From: Leptolyngbyaceae cyanobacterium M33_DOE_097
Lineage (GTDB): Bacteria; Cyanobacteriota; Cyanobacteriia; Leptolyngbyales; Leptolyngbyaceae
NCBI GenBank assembly: GCA_015296075.1
Contig: DVDV01000069.1
Coordinates: forward strand, 1 to 38,531
DNA: 38,531 bases
Reading direction: 5' to 3'
How positions within the stretch are numbered: the first letter of the stretch is position 1; every line of letters begins with the position of its first letter. Below, in pieces: positions 1-8,574 of the stretch. The position numbers and the translations under genes are program-made. The notes below the pieces were generated by a model. It was not told the DNA's origin, did no database searches, and saw only the letters and a list, made by a program, of their open reading frames with translations.

Positions 1-105
1 CCCCCTTCTAACTCCCTCCCCCCCTGACTCCCTCACCCCCTCACTCCCTGACTCCCTCACCTCCTCACTCCCTGCCCCCCTCACTCCCTGCCCCCCTCAC
101 TCCCC
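1..105. repeat. Pyrimidine-rich degenerate tandem repeat
   Basis: The plus strand is almost purely C and T, built from variants of CTCACTCCCTG and GACTCCCTCACC. The block TCACTCCCTGCCCCCC repeats twice around 80-112 and other copies are degenerate. It abuts the mutY stop codon at 106-108, so it lies in the 3' untranslated region of mutY, where the transcript is polypurine. It continues off the left edge, so total length is unknown. It looks like a variable-number repeat; no coding function is apparent. Confidence 0.8.
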
Positions 106-1230
106 TCACTTCCCACTCCGCAGCGCCTCAATAATCCTCACATTTGCTGCCGGAAACGGAAACTGCTCAATTTCCTCTAACGTCACCCAGCGAATCTCAT
201 CACACTCGATCGCCTGCGGTTCGCCACTCAAGTGCTTGCAGTGATGCACCTCTAACGTCACGCGAAAGTGGCTGTAGGTGTGGTCTACCGAAATCAAGCG
301 ATCGCCCACTTCGATTTCAATTCCTAACTCTTCTCGAATTTCTCGGCGAATGCACTCTTCCACCGTTTCACCTGGCTCTAGTTTGCCGCCCGGAAATTCC
401 CACATGCCGCCCAACAGACCACTTTGTTTGCGGCGATCAATCAAAATATTCCCCTGCCCATCCCAAATGACAGCGACACCAATTCGCTTGTGGGGAATAG
501 GGGCACGACTTTCGGTCATAGGTATCTCCGTTTGAATGCCTTGTTGATAAGCCTGACACATGGGCTGCCAGGGACAGCGAAAACAGCTAGGGTTGGCGGG
601 TGTGCAAAGCGTGGCACCCAGATCCATCAGCGCTTGGTTAAAATCGCGTGATTGCTCACGGTCAAGCAACCACTCAGAAATTTGCCAGAGCTGAGCGATC
701 GCCCGCTTCGGTGGTACGGGTAGTGCCACCAACCGAGCCAGAACCCGCTTTACATTACCATCTAAGATAGCGACTGGTAGGTTAAAGGCTGCACTCAAAA
801 TGCCCCCTGCCGTTGTGCGGCCAATTCCTGGTAGTTGCATGGCAGTCTCTAAGGTCTGGGGAAATGTCCCTCCATGTTGGGCTACCACCACCTGAGCAGC
901 CTGATGCAGATTGCGCGCGCGGGCGTAGTAGCCCAACCCCTGCCACAGTTTTAGTACGTCTTGCTGCTGGGCGATCGCTAACGTTTTGACAGTTGGCAGG
1001 GTCGCGAGCCAGCGTTCGTAATAGGGGATCACCGTCTTCACCTGGGTCTGTTGCAGCATAATTTCTGAAACCCAGATCGCGTAAGGGTCTCGCGTTCTAC
1101 GCCAGGGAAGATCTCGCTTGTTTTCGGCATACCAGGCCAGCAGCGATCGCCGCAAGCTCTCCACAGCAAAACTCGGCAAGGTGTCATAAATCCCTGCCGA
1201 GTCTCTCACTTGTTTCTTCTGCTCAATCAC
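106..1230 (-). CDS. mutY: A/G-specific adenine glycosylase MutY with C-terminal Nudix-type domain
   Basis: A 374-residue base-excision repair enzyme that removes adenine mispaired with 8-oxoguanine. The N-terminal HhH-GPD domain shows the catalytic Glu in SEIMLQQTQ (E56), the helix-hairpin-helix LPGIGRTTAGG (133-143) and the catalytic Asp in LDGNVKR (D157). The 4Fe-4S ligands are C209, C216, C219 and C225, with C-x6-C-x2-C-x5-C spacing. The C-terminal 8-oxoG recognition domain keeps an almost perfect Nudix box (281-303, GGKLEPGETVEEC then REIREELGIE). In MutY this fold normally reads the lesion, but the intact box leaves hydrolase activity possible. The start is GTG at 1230, because upstream ATGs are out of frame. 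It lies downstream of the DUF760 gene on the same strand, separated by a terminator. Confidence 0.96.
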   Translation of the reverse strand: MIEQKKQVRDSAGIYDTLPSFAVESLRRSLLAWYAENKRDLPWRRTRDPYAIWVSEIMLQQTQVKTVIPYYERWLATLPTVKTLAIAQQQDVLKLWQGLGYYARARNLHQAAQVVVAQHGGTFPQTLETAMQLPGIGRTTAGGILSAAFNLPVAILDGNVKRVLARLVALPVPPKRAIAQLWQISEWLLDREQSRDFNQALMDLGATLCTPANPSCFRCPWQPMCQAYQQGIQTEIPMTESRAPIPHKRIGVAVIWDGQGNILIDRRKQSGLLGGMWEFPGGKLEPGETVEECIRREIREELGIEIEVGDRLISVDHTYSHFRVTLEVHHCKHLSGEPQAIECDEIRWVTLEEIEQFPFPAANVRIIEALRSGK

Positions 1231-1329
1231 ACCCTCGCCCCCATAGGCATCAGGCTCTTTGCGTCTGTTCTTAGTTCAAGTATGGTAGTTTACCGGATTG
1301 GCGATCGCAATTCACCCATTTTTAAAACG

Positions 1330-1363
1330 AAAACAGAAGCTAGCTACCCCTAACTTCTGTTTT
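1330..1363 (-). terminator. Intrinsic terminator after the DUF760 gene
   Basis: A perfect 10-bp inverted repeat (AAAACAGAAG / CTTCTGTTTT) with a 14-nt loop. On the minus strand the stem runs into TTTTCGTTTT, and on the plus strand into TTTTGTGTT, so it may work both ways. It sits about 75 nt past the DUF760 stop and before mutY. Confidence 0.75.
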
Positions 1364-1437
1364 GTGTTCCCTGTCTCTCTGCTTATCTCACTTGTCCCAT
1401 TGATGAAACAAACAGCTTGTTCTCTAACCTAATGGCC

Positions 1438-1779
1438 TTATTCAGCAGACTCTTCCGCTGTTTCGGCGGCTTTCAAAGATTTCTCAAAGACAAGACGTTG
1501 CTCCGCATTGCGCAAGAAGTAACCGCTCATCATAGCCGAAGCGAGCAAACGGCCTAAATCTTCGCGAGAAGTGGCAATTGTAATGTCGAAATGCTCAGAT
1601 GGCAGACCGCCCAATAGACCGACAATATTGCGTTCCATTACTTGAAACACTTCGGCAGACGCAGGACGCGACATTTGAGCGACCGCCTCAGGGTTTAGCG
1701 ACTGCACGTAGTTCCACAACTGATTGCTTCCCTCAGCCCCACCCATCGAGAACTCTGGTAATTGATTCGGTGTGTTCAC
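1438..1779 (-). CDS. DUF760 family protein
   Basis: A small soluble protein of about 113 residues. The segment LWNYVQSLNPEAVAQMSRP, then VMERNIVGLLGGLPSE, ITTSREDLG-like residues and the LASAMMSGYFLRNAEQR segment match the DUF760 family of cyanobacteria and plastids, whose function is unknown. No ATG opens the frame. A GTG at 1779 has GAGG eight bases upstream, while a TTG two codons earlier would sit too close to that site, so GTG is preferred. The protein ends in an Ala/Glu-rich tail. It is transcribed alone, with a terminator just downstream. Confidence 0.85.
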   Translation of the reverse strand: MNTPNQLPEFSMGGAEGSNQLWNYVQSLNPEAVAQMSRPASAEVFQVMERNIVGLLGGLPSEHFDITIATSREDLGRLLASAMMSGYFLRNAEQRLVFEKSLKAAETAEESAE

Positions 1780-1912
1780 GTTCAAGACCTCATCAAATGG
1801 CTGTATCTATGTAAATCAATGTATCAAGTCTGGTAGAAACTTGCAGTCGGTAGAACCGAACTCAACTTGACGGGTTGCATCCCATCCCGCTGGGATTTAC
1901 CCCCATGTGGCT

Positions 1913-2611
1913 TCAGCTAAGGTTCTCACTGTTTGGTAAGTGCTTCAAAGCTTCGCGTTGGCTCAAATTCGCTAACCGTTTTTGATGGTGGTTGACAAAC
2001 GCAACAACCGCCGTTGAGTCAGTCTTCGCGTATTCTCGTAAGGCCCACCCGATCGCCTTTTGAATAAAAAATTCCTTTGACTCAGCGTTTTCAATGCAGT
2101 AGTGAAACAACCGTTCGGCATCGGTCTTTTGCTTGTATTTGAGCTGATGCAAAATCGCCGTTCGTCGCAGCCATAAATTGGGATGTTGGCTGTAACCGTC
2201 CATCGTCGAGCGCAACTCCGGAAACTGAAGCACAAGCTCACCGATTGATTTGGTTGCGAGCAAATCGACGGTATCCCACCAGGATTTTTGGAGAATCAAG
2301 GCTTCGAGTGAGGCGATCGCTTGCATCGTGAGAACCGACGAAAACCGCTCTAATAAATCTAATCCGGCATATTGACACTCGCGCTCATTTTCTTGCCATA
2401 ACAGTTGGACTGTCTCCAACAACCACGCTTCTATAATCGCTGCCTTGCGCTCAGGCAATAGGACTTTGTTGAGTTGCTTTCGCTGCGGCATGGGGATGCC
2501 ATAGAACGGAAAGCGATTCTTCATGTAGGCTGCCATTGCGATCGCCCGTTCACCATCCTGATGTTCGGTGTAACAGGCAACTAAGGCTTGAACAAGGGCG
2601 ATCGGTGTCAT
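1913..2611 (-). CDS. DNA alkylation repair protein, AlkD-like HEAT-repeat glycosylase
   Basis: A 232-residue all-helical protein of the DNA alkylation repair family (AlkC/AlkD). Members remove N3- and N7-alkylpurines using stacked HEAT-like repeats. Family signs are FYGIPMPQRKQL near the N-terminus, SWWDTVDLLATKSIGELV in the centre, NLWLRRTAILHQLKYK, and FFIQKAIGWALREYAKTD near the C-terminus. The length equals that of AlkD (about 230). The ATG at 2611 is preferred to the TTG at 2617 because an AAGGG lies about 12 bases upstream of it. It is divergent from the caspase gene; the roughly 160-bp gap holds both promoters. Assignment to AlkD rather than another HEAT protein is fairly secure. Confidence 0.88.
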   Translation of the reverse strand: MTPIALVQALVACYTEHQDGERAIAMAAYMKNRFPFYGIPMPQRKQLNKVLLPERKAAIIEAWLLETVQLLWQENERECQYAGLDLLERFSSVLTMQAIASLEALILQKSWWDTVDLLATKSIGELVLQFPELRSTMDGYSQHPNLWLRRTAILHQLKYKQKTDAERLFHYCIENAESKEFFIQKAIGWALREYAKTDSTAVVAFVNHHQKRLANLSQREALKHLPNSENLS

Positions 2612-2771
2612 CTTCAACTACCCTTTCCCAGGAAATCGCATTTCTATTATGACTATGCAGAAACTCCCTCAAATAATTGCGAAAATTCCCCAAAATACGA
2701 CGTTAGGCGAACACCCAAACGAATGAGATCCTGATACGCTGGTAGTTAGAGGCGAAGGGGCGAATGGGGCG

Positions 2772-4958
2772 ATGAAGCGGCGAGCTTTTTTGCAGAAGTT
2801 AGGTATTTCAATTGGGGCGCTTGGGTTAACAGAAGCAGGGTTTTCGAGAGTTGTACAACAATATGGGGCTGCCCTGGCAGAGCCAACGAATCGTAAGCTG
2901 GCGCTGCTGGTCGGCATCGATCAGTACAAAGACAAACCTTTGCGTGGCTGTTTAACCGATCTTGAGCTGCAACGAGAGTTGCTCGTGCATCGGTTTGGGT
3001 TTCGCCAGCAAGATGTCTTGCTCCTCACGAATCAGCAAGCAACCCGGCAAGCGATCGCCGATGCTTATCGTTCTCATCTCGTCCAGCAAGCGCAGACCGG
3101 TGATGTGGTGCTATTTCACTTCAGTGGTTATGGCGGAACGGTCGCTACACCCGATCAACCGCAGCTCAGCTTAGTGACAGCTGATGAGCCAATTGCCTCC
3201 GATGAAGGTTTGCTGGTTTCTGATTTGTTGCTTGAGACGCTCAGCCTGTTGGGGCGATCGCTTTCAACCAATCAACTGACAACCGTTTTAGATACCTGTT
3301 ACACCTATTCCGGCAACTCGTTGATGGGCAACCTGCGAGTTCGTGCCCGTCCAACCCGCGCCCCAGCCCAAATCTCAACGACCGAGTTAGTATTGCGTGA
3401 TCAGTTAAAGCGATCGTTTCTCACCGGGGCACAGCGACCCACCCCCAAGCCAAACCAATCCGAGCCAGATTTTCCGGGGATGCTGCTGCTGGCAACCCAC
3501 GCCGATCGCCTCGCTGCCGAAGCACAATGGGATGGGTTTAGCGCGGGTTTGTTTACCTTGGCTTTGACCCAGGCTCTCTGGCAAACCAGTACCCCAACGA
3601 CCATGCGGTTTGTGATGGGTGGAGTAGGTGAGCAGATTGAGCATTTCACCAGTCAAGAGCAGCAGCCTCAAGTGGTGACGCAACCCGCTCAAAAGTTGCC
3701 CAAAAGCCCTGTTACCCCCTATTACCTGACCCCTGTTGCGGCTGGAGGAGCCGATGCGATCGTCAGCTCGATTGACGAAACTGGCAAGACCGCACGGCTT
3801 TGGCTGGGTGGCATCCCCACCCCCGTCTTAGAGCAATATGGTGTTGATTCGGTGCTGACGGTTAAAGAATCAGCTACGCCTGTGCGCCTGCGCATCACCG
3901 CAAGAGATGGTTTAATTGCAGACGCAAAAGTGTTGACCACCCAAGCCGATTCGCTCAAAGTTGGGCAATTTGTGCGCGAACAAGTGCGCCTGGTATCACG
4001 CAATATCGGGCTAAACATTGCGCTTGATAGCTCCCTCGAACGCCATGAACGGGTTGATGCCGTCAGTGCGCTGTCTGCCATTTCTCGGGTTTCGATCGCA
4101 ACGGCTGGCGAAGACTCGGTCGATTACCTCTTCCGCAAAATTAGCCAACCTGCGCAGGTCGCTGCGACTAATTTGACAAATGTGGCACCCAGTATTGCCA
4201 CCCAAACCAGCTATGGACTTTTTTCTCCGGCTCAAGAGGCGATTCCCAATACAGCAGGTGAAGGCGGCGAAGCAGTCAAAATCGCGATCCGTCGCTTGGC
4301 TCCCAAATTACAAGCCTTGTTAGCGGCGAAGCTGATCAGCCTGACTGAAAATCAGGTCGCTTCAGGGGTTGCCGTGAAAGCGAGTCTGGATCTGCTCACG
4401 GATAAGGGATCCACAACAGTGCAACGCCGGGAGACAGGCGAAAATATTCCGGGGCCAACCGTTTTGCCAGAACCGGGTGAGTTGCCGACGTTACCAATTG
4501 GGGCTTCGATTCAGTATCGGATTGATAACCTGGGTGACGTGCCGTTGTACTACCTGGTCGTGATGCTCAGCAGCACCGGAAACTTGATTCTGCCACTCCA
4601 AATCAATGATGTAAGCTTGGCAGAAACAATTCAGACTACTGCGATCGCGCCTAAAGCGACCATTAATCTGCCTGACTCGACGGCGCAGTGGATGGTGAAT
4701 AAGCCGGGTGGGTTTGCCGAAACCTATGTGTTGTGTAGCCGGACACCGTTTGAACAAGCCCTAACTTTATTAAAAGCGGCAAACAACGGGACACAAATGA
4801 CCCCCCTACCAAATCCTTTAGAGGTCGCACAAGCGATTTTGACTGATTTGCATCGTGCCAGTGATAGCAGTCTTCAAACAGCCGCGATCGCAAGCAATAA
4901 CTTTGCCCTTGAGGTTGCAACCTGGGCTGGGTTGCGCTTTTTGTACCAGGTTGTCTGA
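2772..4958 (+). CDS. Caspase-like (peptidase C14/orthocaspase) protein with Tat signal and DUF4384-like C-terminus
   Basis: 728 residues. The N-terminus MKRRAFLQKLG followed by a hydrophobic stretch and ALA looks like a twin-arginine export signal (1-36). The caspase p20-like domain (42-300) begins with KLALLVGIDQY. The catalytic His is replaced: the usual SGHG reads SGYG (Y120). The nucleophile region LDTCYTYSG keeps a Cys (C176). Cyanobacterial orthocaspases with substituted dyads are known and often taken as pseudo-proteases. The region around 570-640 (GASIQYRIDNLGDVPLYYLVV, then GNLILPLQ) resembles DUF4384, a beta-domain often joined to such proteins. The FGE-like gene follows after 68 bp on the same strand, so co-transcription is likely. 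Proteolytic activity is doubtful; a scaffolding or sensor role is inference. Confidence 0.9.
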   Translation: MKRRAFLQKLGISIGALGLTEAGFSRVVQQYGAALAEPTNRKLALLVGIDQYKDKPLRGCLTDLELQRELLVHRFGFRQQDVLLLTNQQATRQAIADAYRSHLVQQAQTGDVVLFHFSGYGGTVATPDQPQLSLVTADEPIASDEGLLVSDLLLETLSLLGRSLSTNQLTTVLDTCYTYSGNSLMGNLRVRARPTRAPAQISTTELVLRDQLKRSFLTGAQRPTPKPNQSEPDFPGMLLLATHADRLAAEAQWDGFSAGLFTLALTQALWQTSTPTTMRFVMGGVGEQIEHFTSQEQQPQVVTQPAQKLPKSPVTPYYLTPVAAGGADAIVSSIDETGKTARLWLGGIPTPVLEQYGVDSVLTVKESATPVRLRITARDGLIADAKVLTTQADSLKVGQFVREQVRLVSRNIGLNIALDSSLERHERVDAVSALSAISRVSIATAGEDSVDYLFRKISQPAQVAATNLTNVAPSIATQTSYGLFSPAQEAIPNTAGEGGEAVKIAIRRLAPKLQALLAAKLISLTENQVASGVAVKASLDLLTDKGSTTVQRRETGENIPGPTVLPEPGELPTLPIGASIQYRIDNLGDVPLYYLVVMLSSTGNLILPLQINDVSLAETIQTTAIAPKATINLPDSTAQWMVNKPGGFAETYVLCSRTPFEQALTLLKAANNGTQMTPLPNPLEVAQAILTDLHRASDSSLQTAAIASNNFALEVATWAGLRFLYQVV

Positions 4959-5026
4959 TAATGCTTTGAGAGTAGGTAAATAGTGAATAACTGTTACTTG
5001 CTCTTTAATGGATTTTCCTGCATTTC

Positions 5027-5923
5027 ATGGTGATTCAGCCGTCGAGTAAAACGCTTTTTAAGTTTGATGTCATCACCGTTGATCTCCACGGTGAAGTCTG
5101 CGCTCGCACGCCTCAACAAATATCAGGTTGGGTAGAGCCATTATCAGAGACGGTCGCCCTTGAGTTGGTCGAGATTCCTGCGGGTGAATTTTGGATGGGC
5201 GCTCCGTCCAGTGAAGAAGGGTGGTCGGCGACCCAAGCTCCCCCACATCGAGTCTGCATCCTAAAATTTGCGATCGCACGGATGCCGATCACCCAGGCTC
5301 AGTGGGCAGCGGTTGCTGCTTTGCCAAAGGTGCAGCTGCGGCTGGAGCCAGAACCGGGTAACTGGCAAATTGCCGATCATCCAGTTGAGCAAATTAGTTG
5401 GTCTGAAGCGGTTGAATTTTGCGATCGCCTGACTGCTTTGACTCAGCGTCTCTATCGACTGCCCAGCGAAGCCGAATGGGAATATGCCTGTCGGGCTGGC
5501 ACAACAACCCCATTTCACTTCGGGCCAACCATCAGTACCGATCTGGCCAACTACTCTGGCATTGACTGGGAGTATCAGGGCAAAGTTTGCAGTCATGGCT
5601 CCTACGGGCAGGGAAAATTGGGCAGCGATCGCCGCGAAACAACACCGGCTGGTAGCTTTCAAGCTGCCAATGCGTTTGGTTTGCTAGATATGCACGGCAA
5701 TGTGCGCGAATGGTGTGCTGATGTCTGGCACCCAGACTATACCGATGCCCCGACCAATGGCTCTGCCTGGTTAGATGCAGGTCAACCCAATCGGCGGGTG
5801 GTACGGGGTGGCTCTTGGAATGGTGGGCCACGGGCTTGCCGCTCAGCCGCGCGTGCCTATGCCGACCCAGAGCGTGGCATGTATGACCTGGGGTTTCGGG
5901 TCGTTTGCGAAGTGCGGGACTGA
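5027..5923 (+). CDS. FGE/SUMF1-like (formylglycine-generating-enzyme fold) protein
   Basis: 298 residues. A short beta-rich lead (LFKFDVITVDLHGEVC) is followed by the SUMF1/FGE domain from about residue 45: VEIPAGEFWMGAPSSEEGW, HPVEQISWSEAVEFCDRL, YRLPSEAEWEYACRAGTTTPF, ANAFGLLDMHGNVREWCADVW, VVRGGSWNGGPRACRSAAR and GFRVV. The cysteine pair that true FGE uses near the C-terminal RGGS motif is not there: only one Cys (RACRSA) is seen. Oxidation of sulfatase cysteine is therefore unlikely, and the fold more likely serves as a binding or regulatory domain. No signal peptide or strong ribosome site is visible. Its place directly after the caspase-like gene suggests a joint role. Confidence 0.88.
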   Translation: MVIQPSSKTLFKFDVITVDLHGEVCARTPQQISGWVEPLSETVALELVEIPAGEFWMGAPSSEEGWSATQAPPHRVCILKFAIARMPITQAQWAAVAALPKVQLRLEPEPGNWQIADHPVEQISWSEAVEFCDRLTALTQRLYRLPSEAEWEYACRAGTTTPFHFGPTISTDLANYSGIDWEYQGKVCSHGSYGQGKLGSDRRETTPAGSFQAANAFGLLDMHGNVREWCADVWHPDYTDAPTNGSAWLDAGQPNRRVVRGGSWNGGPRACRSAARAYADPERGMYDLGFRVVCEVRD

Positions 5924-5946
5924 TCTGCCCTCAAACGACTAACTGA

Positions 5947-7248
5947 TCAGACCGTGGCAAATTCTCGTGTTTCTAAAAGGGCTGGGTTGACATCAAACCA
6001 GCGTCCCTGGTTATCGCGATACTCATAGACGTAGAGGCGGCGCATCAGTTCTTGATAGATGCTTTCTTCACCAATAGTTTTGCGCGCGTGAACTTCCTGC
6101 ATCAGCTTCCACTGCTCATCGCTCACCGCCAGCGTAAACTCATCCCGAAAGTCACGAATCACGCTCTCTAAGGTGTCACGGATGATTGGTGGGTCTTCCC
6201 GTTGCAAGCAACTGTTGAGCAGCACCATCAGATGTCGCATGTGGCCTCCACTGATGCGGCACAGGCGATCGAGCGTTTCAGGGGCATCAAACACTTCGAT
6301 CGCACGTTCCAATCGTTTCACCGCATTCAGATTTGGAAACGCCCGCGCCAAAACCATCTGTTGTAGGAGTGCAATGCCTTCTAAATGGTCACTGCCATCA
6401 TTGCGTTGAACGGGTACCATCGGCAACAGTTTGGGTTTGCTACCAAAGCGATTGGTGAGGGGCAACAACTCACCCGAAAAAAGCAGGGTCAACGGCACCG
6501 TGTAGACCACATAACAGTCGAGCTTTTTCAGCTGTTCGCCACGGTCTAAAAAGAGATATTCGGGTTGAGTGCGTCCCGACGGTTTGCGCACATTGTCGAT
6601 GCGATCGAGATTATCGACCAACACAACTAAACCTTTCTTTCCTTTTTCTTGCAAGCGCTTAATGGCAGGCTGCAATAGCTCCTCATTAATTGCGTCTAAC
6701 ATGCCACCTGTTCGAGGCTCCATATAGGCGCGCAGTTGTTGTCTGACAGTTGGGCTGTGTTTGGCTTCCGAGGCAATTTTGGCAATCCCTACCGACAACT
6801 CAAAGCGCGTAATATTTAGCGGAATTTTGAGCGCATTGCTAACGTAGGCAAACAGATTGGTGAAAAAAGGTGGATTCAGATTAATCCCAATTTCTTCTAG
6901 CGTGTTGCTTACTTGCCGCGCGATCGCCAACAAAATATCACTCACATCAACATCACCAATATCTAAGTCTTTATCTGACTCAAAATAAACAACATGATAC
7001 TTTTCGCGCTCTAATTCGTACTTGAGCCGCAGCAGCTCAGTCGATTTGCCACAACCGATATGCCCTGTAAAAAGTTGACAACTGGGAGAATCGCTCGACA
7101 GCAAAATCGTGCGTAACAACTCTTTGATGATGTCGCTCCCCCGCACACTGGAAAAATCAATGTAATACTGGCGCTCAAGTGGGTCGCTAATCGAAATCAC
7201 TCGACTGGGAATCGATGCTTGAAAGAACTGCGAAAAGTTAATTGTCAT
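5947..7248 (-). CDS. P-loop ATPase, AAA/ORC-like (STAND-related), with C-terminal helical region
   Basis: 433 residues from the ATG at 7248, which has a GGAG-type site upstream; an in-frame start 18 codons earlier lacks one. Walker A is TGHIGCGKST (61-70). The Walker B-like strand is GLVVLVDNLDRID (206-218), with the DNLDR form seen in KAP/ORC-like NTPases. Two-thirds along, CRISGGHMRHLM resembles the arginine-containing sensor segment of ORC/Cdc6-type ATPases. The C-terminus (RLYVYEYRDNQGRWFDVNPALLE) looks like a winged-helix end. It converges on the FGE-like gene with only 23 bp between the stops, and starts 58 bp past the cupin gene, with which it may share a transcript. The ATPase class is clear; partner and signal are unknown. 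Confidence 0.85.
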   Translation of the reverse strand: MTINFSQFFQASIPSRVISISDPLERQYYIDFSSVRGSDIIKELLRTILLSSDSPSCQLFTGHIGCGKSTELLRLKYELEREKYHVVYFESDKDLDIGDVDVSDILLAIARQVSNTLEEIGINLNPPFFTNLFAYVSNALKIPLNITRFELSVGIAKIASEAKHSPTVRQQLRAYMEPRTGGMLDAINEELLQPAIKRLQEKGKKGLVVLVDNLDRIDNVRKPSGRTQPEYLFLDRGEQLKKLDCYVVYTVPLTLLFSGELLPLTNRFGSKPKLLPMVPVQRNDGSDHLEGIALLQQMVLARAFPNLNAVKRLERAIEVFDAPETLDRLCRISGGHMRHLMVLLNSCLQREDPPIIRDTLESVIRDFRDEFTLAVSDEQWKLMQEVHARKTIGEESIYQELMRRLYVYEYRDNQGRWFDVNPALLETREFATV

Positions 7249-7306
7249 ACCCACTCCATCCTCATTCGCCCATTGACCAACGTCAGTCGCCAACCATTTC
7301 ACCCTG

Positions 7307-7801
7307 TTATGAGTCAGATTCAGGCGCTAAAGGCCCAAACTCTTTTGCATCTGACACATCATAGATTTCGACCGTCGCCCCCTTGCGGATCATGCGTTTG
7401 CCTAAGCGCGGAAAACCAGCAATTTCCACTTCCAGGTTTTCGCCCCCCGTCAGGTACACCAGGTCTTCGTTTCCGGTATTTCGAAGATGGTGAGCTACAG
7501 ATGGCGTCGGGAAACCCATAAAATCGCCAGCTTTGATCTCAAATTCTTCGTCCTCAATTTCCGCAGTGCCCTGACCTGAGAGAATATAAATCCACTCTTC
7601 TTCGCGGTAGTGAGAATGGTAAATAAACGATTCTTTGCCCGGTGCTACTCTAACAAAGTTAACGCCCGTTCTTTGCAGACCAACCGCTTTGCCTAACTGA
7701 GTACCAGCGATTTCTGACTTGGGATTCCACGGGTGCGAAAAGGTTTGGAGCAATGCCTCGATCTGGTCAGCAGGTAAAAGATAGTTTTTTTTAGCGTCCA
7801 T
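7307..7801 (-). CDS. Cupin-domain protein
   Basis: 164 residues, one conserved cupin barrel. The first cupin motif is IYHSHYREEEWIYILSGQGTAEIEDEEFEIKAG-like (about 82-114, with H83, H85, E89/E90 as metal ligand candidates). The second is GDFMGFPTPSVAHHLRNTGNED (about 113-134, with H124/H125). The C-terminal tail EIYDVSDAKEFGPLAPE carries an acidic stretch. Such small cupins bind metal and may act as dioxygenases, isomerases or sensors; the substrate cannot be told. There is no signal peptide and no clear ribosome site before the ATG. It lies just upstream of the ATPase gene on the same strand. Confidence 0.85.
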   Translation of the reverse strand: MDAKKNYLLPADQIEALLQTFSHPWNPKSEIAGTQLGKAVGLQRTGVNFVRVAPGKESFIYHSHYREEEWIYILSGQGTAEIEDEEFEIKAGDFMGFPTPSVAHHLRNTGNEDLVYLTGGENLEVEIAGFPRLGKRMIRKGATVEIYDVSDAKEFGPLAPESDS

Positions 7802-7875
7802 TGGTTTGAGTCAATTCGCTCCCTTGATGCTAACGCTAATTAATTGCGAACTAAAAGAGATGATAGTCACGCACG

Positions 7876-8424
7876 TTAAGCCTTAACCTGAACTGCTTTC
7901 ATCCAGTATTGAAACGTTTCATGACCAATCTGCTGCGAGTTTTCTTGATAGATGCTGTGCAAGCAGGCATAAAACGCTTCCGCTTCGGTACGCAGACCAA
8001 ACAGCCTTAAACACTTCAAAATGCGGGTGATGCGAAGGAAGTTATGGTTAAAGGGTTGCACCCATTCACTTTTACGTTGGGGATAGTTTGCAGCTCGATG
8101 AATGGCGATCGCCCCGTTCTGCTGCTCACGCTGCAACCCATAAAACAGCAGCATGACTGTGAAAGAGTGCAATAAGTTTTGGCGCAAGTGAGGATTGGTT
8201 TGAAACGCTGCTATCACATCAGCATCAACAGTCGGCGCATTGGGATTAAACGCGCTTTTCTCTGGCAGCGGAAACAACCATTGAATAAAGTCGTGGACGC
8301 TTTCCAGCTGCTCAAAATCCCACGCCCAAATTTCTTGAATCATGCGTCCGGCGCGATCGCGGCCTTCTCCTGAGTAGAACGAAACGAGAGGTGATTGCAT
8401 AGGAAATCGTTGGCAAAGTTTCAA
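7876..8424 (-). CDS. Opioid-growth-factor-receptor-related (OGFr N-domain) protein
   Basis: About 182 residues. The run SGEGRDRAGRMIQEIWAWDF, then LESVHDFIQWLFPLPEKSAFNPNAP and a later NHNFLRITRILKCLRLFGL, matches the OGFr conserved region found in many bacteria, where its biochemical role is unknown. It appears cytosolic and helical. Two starts are possible: the ATG at 8424 and one eight codons inside at 8400 (MQSPLVSF); neither has a clear ribosome site. It follows guaD on the same strand, but a terminator and about 170 bp lie between, so it probably has its own promoter. Confidence 0.82.
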   Translation of the reverse strand: MKLCQRFPMQSPLVSFYSGEGRDRAGRMIQEIWAWDFEQLESVHDFIQWLFPLPEKSAFNPNAPTVDADVIAAFQTNPHLRQNLLHSFTVMLLFYGLQREQQNGAIAIHRAANYPQRKSEWVQPFNHNFLRITRILKCLRLFGLRTEAEAFYACLHSIYQENSQQIGHETFQYWMKAVQVKA

Positions 8425-8574
8425 CTATTGCTTCGGCTACGTTACGCATGGCTATGGCTATAAGCAAGGTCTTTTTTGTGTCACTCTTGCATGGTGCCGC
8501 TCCAAAAGAATTTTAGGATGACTCCTTTGTGAAGTGATGCAAGCAGATGCAATTCACCCGCCACAAGTTTTAAC

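Noticed and set aside
5700-5923. Possible diversity-generating retroelement target in the FGE-like C-terminus
   Set aside because: The fold is one that such elements diversify, but the segment is not rich in AAC-type codons, and no template repeat or reverse transcriptase is present in the window.
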